A DNA stretch of 64,000 nt from Enterococcus sp. DIV0212c (GTDB taxonomy: Bacteria; Bacillota; Bacilli; Lactobacillales; Enterococcaceae): the NCBI RefSeq assembly GCF_017377505.1, contig NZ_JAFREN010000030.1:22451-86450 (forward strand), written 5' to 3'. The notes below the pieces were generated by a model. The model worked only from the letters and a program-made list of their open reading frames with translations, had not been told where the DNA came from and made no database searches. Below, in pieces: positions 57,518 to 64,000 of the stretch; the stretch's first letter is position 1, and the number at the start of each line of letters is the position of its first letter. Made by a program: the position numbers and the translations under genes.

Positions 57518-60049
57518 TTACATATCTTTACCGTGACAATTTTTATATTTCTTACCGCTGCCGCATGGACAAGGATCATTACGGCCTATTTTTTCATCAA
57601 CATGAATTGGTTGCTTTTTAGCACTTGTATTGCTTTGGACTTCTTCTTCATCTGTTGGATGAACTGCTTCCCCTTGTGCTACTTGTTCACGTTGAACATT
57701 TTGACGAATTTCTGATTTCATAAATAAACGAGTGACTTCAAACTCAATTGCCCCGATCATTTCTTCAAACATGTTGTAACCTTCTGTTTGATATTCAACC
57801 AATGGATTATTTTGACCGTAAGCACGTAGACCTACGGATTGACGTAATTGATCCATTGCATCGATATGATCTGTCCATTTTGTATCTACAACACGTAGAA
57901 TAACTACTTTTTGGAATTCTAGAATTTGTTCTGGACCGTTTAATTGTTCTACTTTCACATCATAAACTTCTTGAGCACGTTTTACTAAATATTCTTTGAT
58001 CTCTTCTGGTGATTTTCCATCAAGATCAGTCTTAGTAATAGAATCTTCGTGTACTAATGTTGAAGCTGCGAAATCTACGATACCATCAAGGTTCCAGTTT
58101 TCTTTTTCTAATTGTGTATGGCTGTCAACAACACGAGTAATCGTACGTTTTACCATGTTCAATAATGTTTCAGTCAGCTCTGTATCTTCCATGATCACTT
58201 CTTGACGTTGCGCGTAAATAACTTCACGCTGCTCGCGCATTACATCATCGTATTGTAAGACGTTTTTACGTGTATCATAGTTATTACCTTCCACACGTTT
58301 TTGTGCAGATTCTACTTGTTTACTTAACATTTTACTTTGGATCACTGCATCTGATTCTTCAATGTTCATGCGATCTAAGAAAGCTTTGATTCGTTCTGAA
58401 CCAAATCGTTTCATCAAGTCATCTTCAAGTGATAGATAGAATTGTGAAACCCCAGGATCTCCTTGACGACCAGCACGTCCACGTAATTGATTATCAATAC
58501 GACGTGATTCGTGACGTTCAGTACCAATAACAGCTAAACCACCAAGTTCGACAACACCAAGACCAAGCTTGATATCTGTCCCACGACCAGCCATGTTGGT
58601 AGCGATTGTAACCGCACCTTTTTGTCCAGCATTCATGATGATTTCAGCTTCTTTAAAGTGATTTTTCGCATTCAATACTTCGTGCGGTACTTTTTCTTTA
58701 TTTAGTAATTCTGATAATAATTCAGAAGTCTCAACAGCAACAGTACCAACTAAAACTGGTTGACCGTTATGGTAACGCTCTTTGATATCTTGAACAACTG
58801 CTTTAAATTTACTTTGTAGTGTTGGATAAAGTAAATCTGCACGGTCATCACGGATGATTGGACGGTTTGTTGGAATTTGGAAAACTTGAATATTATAGAT
58901 TTCACGAAATTCTTCTTCTTCCGTTTTAGCAGTACCAGTCATCCCTGCTAATTTTTTGTACATACGGAAATAGTTTTGGAATGTGATTGTTGCCATTGTT
59001 TTTGTTTCGTCTTCGATCTCTACAGCTTCTTTGGCTTCAATCGCTTGATGCAAGCCATCTGAATAACGACGTCCGTCCATGATACGACCAGTAAATTGGT
59101 CAACGATCAAGACTTTACCTTCTTGAACAACGTAATCAATATCACGAAGCATGATGAAGTTCGCACGTAACGCTTGATCCATGTGGTGCGTTAATGCTGT
59201 ATTTTCAATGTCATACAGGTTTTCTAAACCAAAGTTTTCTTCCGCTTTTTCAATACCAGCTTCTGTTAAGCTGATTGTTTTAGATTGAACATCGATTTTG
59301 TAATCTTCTTCTTCTTTTAGACGCTTAACAAAATTGTCTGTACGTGTATAAAGAGCTGTTGATTTTTCTGCTTGTCCAGAAATAATTAATGGTGTACGAG
59401 CTTCATCGATTAAAATTGAATCGACCTCATCCACGATTGCATAATTCAATGGGCGTTGTACCATTTGGTTACGGTAAACCACCATGTTATCTCGCAAGTA
59501 GTCAAAACCTAATTCGTTATTGGTACTGTATGTGATATCACAATTATAAGCATCACGTTTTTCTTCTGAAGTTTTTGAATTGATGTTCAAACCAACTGTC
59601 AAACCTAGGAAATTATACAATTCACCCATCTCATCTGAGTCACGAGTTGCTAAGTATTCATTAACGGTTACTACATGAACCCCTTCACCTGTCAATGCAT
59701 TTAAGTAAACTGGCATTGTAGCTGTCAAAGTTTTACCTTCACCTGTTCTCATTTCAGGAATATTTCCGTCATGTAAGACGATACCACCCATTAATTGAAC
59801 GTGATAAGGATATAATCCTAAGACACGTTTCGCTGCTTCGCGTACAACCGCAAAAGCTTCCGGCAATAACTGATCTAATGTTTCACCTTTTTGGTAACGA
59901 GCTTTAAACTCATCTGTTTTTGCTTTTAATTCTTCATCGCTCAAAGCAGCAATAGCTGAAGCGTGAGTCTCTACTTGGTTAGCAATACCATCCAAGCGTT
60001 TTAATTCTTTTTTATCATTTTCAATCATCTTTTTTAAAAAATTCGCCAT
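57518..60049 (-). CDS. secA: Preprotein translocase ATPase SecA
   Basis: 843 residues. Motor of the Sec pathway. Walker A GEGKTLTA (in MRTGEGKT), DEAD-type [21 protein letters not shown], helicase motif [12 protein letters not shown], and the C-terminal zinc-binding [17 protein letters not shown] 60049 (MANFLKKM) follows AAAGGAA. Secretes, among others, the proteases and toxins of this window. Confidence 0.97.
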   Translation of the reverse strand: MANFLKKMIENDKKELKRLDGIANQVETHASAIAALSDEELKAKTDEFKARYQKGETLDQLLPEAFAVVREAAKRVLGLYPYHVQLMGGIVLHDGNIPEMRTGEGKTLTATMPVYLNALTGEGVHVVTVNEYLATRDSDEMGELYNFLGLTVGLNINSKTSEEKRDAYNCDITYSTNNELGFDYLRDNMVVYRNQMVQRPLNYAIVDEVDSILIDEARTPLIISGQAEKSTALYTRTDNFVKRLKEEEDYKIDVQSKTISLTEAGIEKAEENFGLENLYDIENTALTHHMDQALRANFIMLRDIDYVVQEGKVLIVDQFTGRIMDGRRYSDGLHQAIEAKEAVEIEDETKTMATITFQNYFRMYKKLAGMTGTAKTEEEEFREIYNIQVFQIPTNRPIIRDDRADLLYPTLQSKFKAVVQDIKERYHNGQPVLVGTVAVETSELLSELLNKEKVPHEVLNAKNHFKEAEIIMNAGQKGAVTIATNMAGRGTDIKLGLGVVELGGLAVIGTERHESRRIDNQLRGRAGRQGDPGVSQFYLSLEDDLMKRFGSERIKAFLDRMNIEESDAVIQSKMLSKQVESAQKRVEGNNYDTRKNVLQYDDVMREQREVIYAQRQEVIMEDTELTETLLNMVKRTITRVVDSHTQLEKENWNLDGIVDFAASTLVHEDSITKTDLDGKSPEEIKEYLVKRAQEVYDVKVEQLNGPEQILEFQKVVILRVVDTKWTDHIDAMDQLRQSVGLRAYGQNNPLVEYQTEGYNMFEEMIGAIEFEVTRLFMKSEIRQNVQREQVAQGEAVHPTDEEEVQSNTSAKKQPIHVDEKIGRNDPCPCGSGKKYKNCHGKDM

Positions 60050-60070
60050 GTTTTTAAGTGTTCCTTTCAA

Positions 60071-60378
60071 TAAACTCTATTTATTTTTTGCACTAAATGC
60101 ACAATCATCCTTTCTATTTTATCACTAGTTGGTAAGAAAGGAAATAACTTCTCTTAATATTAACCATATATTATGTCTTTTTTTATGTATATACACTAAA
60201 AATAAGGAAAGAGACTGCGACAAAACGTGTGCCGTCCTGCTTCAGTCTCTAAAAATCGAATAGATGGAAGAAAAATAGCCCTCAATAAAATTTTCTGAAA
60301 AAGCTATTGATTTCAGTTAATAATAAAGAAATTTAGTTTTATTCAGTTAACTGAGGGCTATTATTCGACCTTTTTTTC
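60071..60378. other. secA-hpf intergenic region with two hairpins
   Basis: No gene seen. AGAGACTG/CAGTCTCT (60211-60250) is a terminator-like stem. AATAGCCCTCA/TGAGGGCTATT (60274-60284 and 60352-60362) closes an 89-base structure with further nested pairing and is the likely end of the hpf transcript. The part nearest secA should hold its promoter, which I could not pin down. Confidence 0.6.
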
Positions 60379-60930
60379 TTAGTCTGTTTCGATCAATCCA
60401 TATTTGCCATCTTTACGACGGTAAACAATACTTGTACCATTTGTTTCTGAATCTTCAAAGATAAAGAAGTTATGTCCTAACATGTTCATTTGTAATACCG
60501 CTTCTTCACTATCCATTGGTTTTAAAGAAAGGCGTTTTGTACGAACAATGTCCAATTCTGGCGTTTCATCTGGTGTTTCTTCACCATTTAAGAAAATAGC
60601 TGCTTTAGCAGTGTTCATCCCAGTTTCGCGAGATTTACGGTTAATTTTTGTTTTGAATTTGCGGATTTGTCGTTCTAATTTATCTACAACTAAATCAACA
60701 CTTGCATATAAATCAGGTGATGTTTCTTCAGCACGTAAAACTAAATAAGGTAGAGGAATCGTAACCTCGACTTTTGCTGTTTTTTCAGTATAAACTTTTA
60801 AATTCACATGAACTGTAGCTTCAGGTGAATCACTGAAATAGCGTTCTAATTTGCCGACTTTTTTCTCTACATAGTCTCTGATAGCTTCAGTAACTTCGAT
60901 GTTTTCTCCACGCACATTATATCTAAACAT
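60379..60930 (-). CDS. hpf: Ribosome hibernation promoting factor, long form
   Basis: 183 residues. N-terminal HPF/RaiA domain (about 1-100, MFRYNVRGENIEVTEAIRDYVEKK) binds the 30S decoding region; the C-terminal domain (about 125-183, DIVRTKRLSLKPMDSEEAVLQMNMLGHNFFIF) dimerises to form 100S ribosomes. ATG 60930 follows AAAGGGG by 8 bases. Monocistronic. Confidence 0.96.
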   Translation of the reverse strand: MFRYNVRGENIEVTEAIRDYVEKKVGKLERYFSDSPEATVHVNLKVYTEKTAKVEVTIPLPYLVLRAEETSPDLYASVDLVVDKLERQIRKFKTKINRKSRETGMNTAKAAIFLNGEETPDETPELDIVRTKRLSLKPMDSEEAVLQMNMLGHNFFIFEDSETNGTSIVYRRKDGKYGLIETD

Positions 60931-61002
60931 AACAATTACCCCTTTCATCTGCCACTAAAGAAGGAATAAAAGGACCACTCTGTTATCCTTCTTCTTAATT
61001 CT

Positions 61003-61031
61003 ATTATAACGAAACATCTGCCTTTTGCCAA
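61003..61031 (-). promoter_or_regulatory. hpf promoter
   Basis: TTGGCA (61031-61026), 17 bases, TATAAT (61008-61003); leader about 65 bases. Confidence 0.75.
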
Positions 61032-61067
61032 CAGAATTGCGGTCGATTTTTCAATTTAGTTTTTCTT

Positions 61068-61754
61068 TTATCTCGCGATGGAAAACGTATACAGTTTTGA
61101 AGGGTTATTTTCCAAAATAATTTGAGCGGCATGAAATATCGTACGTCCGGTTGTATAGATATCATCCACTAAGAGAATGTCTGAATTTGTGATCGCTGCT
61201 TGTCCTTCTTTTGTTAGTTTAAAGGGTTGTTTTAACGTTAGTCGTTCTTTTCTTGTTTTTTGCACTTGAGAGGCCCCATCAGCGAAACGTGTCAGGTATG
61301 GCTGGTATGAAATCTTCGCTGCTTCAAGCAATCCTTCAACTTGATTGAATCCTCTAACACTCATCCGTTCTTTTGAAATCGGCATTGGTATCACAAGAAA
61401 GTTCTTCTTCTGTTTAAAATACATCTGTAAAACAGGGACAAAACTATGCCTAAGCGTATAATTTCCTTTAAATTTATATTCTTCAAACCATTCTTGCATC
61501 GCTTGGTTATACACAAAAAGTGCTTCGTGATGAAAATCATACTTTGGATACTGCTGCTGCCATTTTAAGCAATCTCTACAATATTTATTTTTTGATTGAC
61601 GTTGACAGCCGTAACAGGCGCCTTTTTTTGGCAAGTGCTGAAATTCTTTTTCGCAACGTAAACATAATTGTTCCGACAAAATTTTTTTAGGTATAAAAAT
61701 TTCTTTGATTGTTAAATTTCTACTGATCGTTTGACTACAGTAATTACATCTCAT
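61068..61754 (-). CDS. comFC: ComFC, late competence/phosphoribosyltransferase-like protein
   Basis: 228 residues. Zinc-binding Cys clusters (CNYC, CLRC, CYGC, CRDC) are followed by a phosphoribosyltransferase-type domain with ILLVDDIYTTGRTI. Works with ComFA in taking single-stranded DNA inward during transformation, and is sometimes implicated in recombination. Overlaps comFA by 11 bases. Whether the host is naturally competent is unknown. Confidence 0.92.
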   Translation of the reverse strand: MRCNYCSQTISRNLTIKEIFIPKKILSEQLCLRCEKEFQHLPKKGACYGCQRQSKNKYCRDCLKWQQQYPKYDFHHEALFVYNQAMQEWFEEYKFKGNYTLRHSFVPVLQMYFKQKKNFLVIPMPISKERMSVRGFNQVEGLLEAAKISYQPYLTRFADGASQVQKTRKERLTLKQPFKLTKEGQAAITNSDILLVDDIYTTGRTIFHAAQIILENNPSKLYTFSIAR

Positions 61755-63072
61755 CGATCAATCCCCTTTCTATACCTAAAGCATTCATTTTTTTTATTTG
61801 TATAATTGCTTCTTTCATGGCTTTTGTGCAGCCATCGTGCAAAAACCAAACCTCTCCTGCTGTATATTCCTTTCTTCGATCCACCCGTCCGGCAATTTGA
61901 ACAAGTGCTGAAGTAGCAAATACTGCGTGATTCGCCCCCAATACAATCACCGAAACACCATCAAATGTCACACCACGTTCTAATATGGTTGATGTCATAA
62001 GAATTCGATATTCTTTATTTCTCATTTTCACCACTTTTTCTAAACGTTCTGGATCTTGAGAATGAACATACGCCAATGGGACGTTGGGAAATTGCTTCTC
62101 TACGACTTCTTTTAACTGTTCCATCATTGTAATGCTTGGACAAAAAATCAACACATCATTTTTACCGACTAGCAATTGAATTTTTACTACTAGTTGTTTT
62201 GGGATTTTTCCTTGTTTGATTTTCTGATGCCATCGATGACACCATTTTATTTTAGGCACCGGCAAGACTCTTCGATGATAGCGAGCGGGCAATATACTGG
62301 TTTGCAATTCATTTTGTGCTGTTTTTTTTGTTAATTCTTTCGTTGGTGTTGCCGTTAAATAAATGAGCGAACTATTTTTCTTAATTGCTTGTTGCACACC
62401 ATATTGCAGCAACGGATTATTAACGAATGGAAAGGCGTCTACTTCATCAATAATCAGCACATCAAATGCTTGATAAAAACGTAGTAATTGATGTGTGGTA
62501 CATACTAATAATTTAGTATAACGATACTGTTCTTCCATCTTGCCATGAAGAAGGATCATCGGTTCGTCTGGAAAAACTGCTTGTATTCTAGGGAAAAGTT
62601 CCAGACAAACGTCCACTCTTGGTGAGGCAATGCCTACTCGATAACCAGACTCCAACGAATAATGGACCATTTTAAATAGCATTTCAGTCTTCCCAGCACC
62701 CGTCACAGCCCAAACCATTCTGGACTCATTCTTTTTAACAGACACCAATAACTGATCTGATACCTCTTGCTGCCCTTTGGTAAGCGCTCCTTTCCATGCA
62801 AAATGAACTGTTCTTTTAATTGATTTTGGTTCAGGTAAATGATAAAAATCTTGACTTGTATCTACTCGACCTAGCTGAATACATTCAGGACAAAAATAAC
62901 ATTCTGTAACGAGTTGGACTGCTTGTTTATTTTGAATCTGACCACAGCGTAAACATTGTATTTCTTTTTCATTATGTTCTTTCATTGTTGGTAATTTTTG
63001 AGCATATTCTTCTATTGTGTCACTCGGATTGAGCTCTTTTTTTAAAACTTTTCTTCCCCATAATTCTTCCAT
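61744..63072 (-). CDS. comFA: ComFA, late competence DNA helicase-like ATPase
   Basis: 442 residues. A zinc finger (CLRCGQIQ...CYFCPECIQ) is followed by a DEAD-family ATPase: Walker A AVTGAGKTE, IIDEVDAF, LTATPT and QIAGRVDRR. Drives transport of single-stranded DNA across the membrane. GGAGGGG before the ATG. First gene of comFA-comFC; complete, not degraded. Confidence 0.94.
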   Translation of the reverse strand: MEELWGRKVLKKELNPSDTIEEYAQKLPTMKEHNEKEIQCLRCGQIQNKQAVQLVTECYFCPECIQLGRVDTSQDFYHLPEPKSIKRTVHFAWKGALTKGQQEVSDQLLVSVKKNESRMVWAVTGAGKTEMLFKMVHYSLESGYRVGIASPRVDVCLELFPRIQAVFPDEPMILLHGKMEEQYRYTKLLVCTTHQLLRFYQAFDVLIIDEVDAFPFVNNPLLQYGVQQAIKKNSSLIYLTATPTKELTKKTAQNELQTSILPARYHRRVLPVPKIKWCHRWHQKIKQGKIPKQLVVKIQLLVGKNDVLIFCPSITMMEQLKEVVEKQFPNVPLAYVHSQDPERLEKVVKMRNKEYRILMTSTILERGVTFDGVSVIVLGANHAVFATSALVQIAGRVDRRKEYTAGEVWFLHDGCTKAMKEAIIQIKKMNALGIERGLIDEM

Positions 63073-63156
63073 TTTTCCCCTCCAATATTAAACTACGCAT
63101 TTTCTATGGGATATTTTTTATGTTTTGGAATAATTATGAAGGGATCTTCCTTTGAT

Positions 63157-63215
63157 AAAAATAGAGAGTGCGAAGGAAAAGTAAAAAACTTTGCCTCGCA
63201 CTCTCTATTTTTAAT
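63157..63215. terminator. Long bidirectional hairpin after the PTS IIB gene
   Basis: AAAAATAGAGAGTGCGA pairs perfectly with TCGCACTCTCTATTTTT around a 22-base loop with AAAGT/ACTTT inside. Terminates the PTS gene upstream of comFA. Confidence 0.85.
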
Positions 63216-63217
63216 TT

Positions 63218-63541
63218 TTATTTATCTCCAATTAAATTCAAAGCTTGCTGTAGTACCTTTTCACCGTTCATCATGCCGTAATCAGCCATATTGATTACTT
63301 CTAATGGAATTCCTTTTGGTTCTAGGCGTTTCTCAAAATCGCCTTTCATAAAGCGTACTTGTGGGCCTAATAATAAAACATCCACAGGTTTACTCTCTAA
63401 ATTGTTATCTGCATCTGAGGCTGACACTGCAAAAATATCCGTATCCAATCCTTGAGCATCCGCTGCTTTTTGCATTTTTGTTACTAGTAAACTTGTACTC
63501 ATCCCGGCTGAACATACAAGCATAATTGTTTTTTTAGCCAT
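63218..63541 (-). CDS. PTS system lactose/cellobiose-family IIB component
   Basis: 107 residues. The phosphorylated Cys is C10 in LVCSAGMSTSLLV; the rest (VDVLLLGPQVRFMKGDFEKRL) is the normal IIB fold. It takes phosphate from IIA and gives it to the sugar on IIC. No IIA or IIC is next to it, so it is an orphan here. ATG 63541 follows GGAG by 9 bases. Confidence 0.92.
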   Translation of the reverse strand: MAKKTIMLVCSAGMSTSLLVTKMQKAADAQGLDTDIFAVSASDADNNLESKPVDVLLLGPQVRFMKGDFEKRLEPKGIPLEVINMADYGMMNGEKVLQQALNLIGDK

Positions 63542-63650
63542 TTCATCCATCTCCTTCATCTTATCAATAACATAACCTATTTTTCTTGCTATTTAAACTT
63601 ATTATAGTAGAAAACAGACTTTTGTCAACGCTTCCCACTTTTAGTTTATG

Positions 63651-63938
63651 TCAAAAAAGCCAGTTCGATTTTAGTAATTTATTGAATACTACATATTCTT
63701 TTTTTATATTTACTTGTGCAACTTGATAGCCAGCATTCAACCACCCATATGCGCCTTTTTCTGGATGTTTATGGTCATTGGCCCACCAATCGATGTCTGT
63801 TCGTGCCGTTTTTGGAAGTCCAGAATGAGGAAAGAGCAACTCATCAAATTGAGTAAAAGTCAAAGTTACTTGTGAACCACCATTGGTCGTTAAATAATGG
63901 GTAACGCTATCATATTTCTTTTGACGCTCGTTTGCCAA
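63651..63938 (-). CDS. Small DUF7662-like protein
   Basis: 95 residues. The pattern LTFTQFDELL...LPKTARTDIDWWANDHKHPEKGAYGWLNAGYQV matches small proteins (DUF7662 type) widespread in bacteria with unknown function. The start is TTG 63938, 7 bases after AAAGGAG; the GTG at 63947 overlaps that site. Last gene of the window. Confidence 0.75.
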   Translation of the reverse strand: MANERQKKYDSVTHYLTTNGGSQVTLTFTQFDELLFPHSGLPKTARTDIDWWANDHKHPEKGAYGWLNAGYQVAQVNIKKEYVVFNKLLKSNWLF

Positions 63939-64000
63939 ATTCGTCACTCCTTTTTCTTTTTTTATGGTCCGATGTCCGTTACTCCTACCTCGCTTCGCTC

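Noticed and set aside
63960..64000. Possible repeat or gene start at the right edge
   Set aside because: Too short to judge; no motif recognised.

Overview
The window looks like the chromosome of a low-GC Gram-positive coccus close to Enterococcus faecalis (the E. faecalis / E. moraviensis / E. haemoperoxidus side of the genus). The basis is gene content and order: pdhABCD; a block pbpF, ccpA, pepQ, galU-gpsA-lgt-hprK, liaXYZ, pst-phoU, ftsEX, prfB, secA, hpf, comFA-comFC that follows E. faecalis as I remember it; AGGAGG ribosome binding sites; and several TTG starts. The species cannot be fixed by reading alone. Nearly all genes are on the minus strand. Only a DUF1801 gene, pbpF, pepQ and a UvrC-like nuclease are on the plus strand.

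Layout. 1-5.5 kb: pyruvate dehydrogenase operon. 5.5-9.5 kb: an MgtA-type Mg2+ ATPase with a very long leader. In transcription order the leader has a strong promoter, an M-box Mg2+ riboswitch, an intrinsic terminator, a 129-bp tandem repeat, and a short acidic/proline upstream ORF followed by a hairpin that can mask the mgtA Shine-Dalgarno. 9.5-11.4 kb: two small genes and trxB. 11.6-14.3 kb: two secreted V8-like serine proteases. One is intact with FN3 and chitin-binding modules. The other has lost all three catalytic residues and sits between inverted remnants of a chitin-binding module. 14.5-21.8 kb: heterodimeric ABC exporter, yneF, nfo, and DUF1801/YdeI-type genes. 22-30.8 kb: pbpF, acetyltransferase, ccpA, pepQ, YtxH and DUF948 proteins, galU and gpsA. 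31-33.1 kb: lgt and hprK. 33.4-35.4 kb: a tandem pair of secreted ETX/MTX2 (aerolysin-like) pore-forming toxin genes, apparently inserted between conserved genes. 35.8-39.5 kb: UvrC-like nuclease and the liaXYZ cell-envelope defence operon. 39.5-47.4 kb: deoxynucleoside catabolism (deoC-nupC-deoB-pdp), deoR, and a transporter/phosphatase pair that shares the DeoR operator. 47.5-53 kb: pst phosphate uptake operon and phoU. 53-64 kb: cls, ftsEX, prfB with its programmed frameshift, secA, hpf, comF genes, a PTS IIB protein and a small DUF7662-like protein.

A dispersed hairpin-forming repeat of about 120 bp, plus a 60-bp deletion form, fills the gaps around nfo, gpsA, lgt, hprK and pstC. It lies between the stop codon of one gene and the ribosome binding site of the next, and in two cases appears to supply the stop codon. 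It resembles in kind the small repeats reported from E. faecalis.

Most worth following up: the mgtA leader, the catalytically dead V8 homologue, the toxin pair, the matched DeoR operators on two promoters, the PhoP-like boxes placed inside the pst operon, and the repeat family. No CRISPR array, rRNA, tRNA, transposase or prophage was seen.
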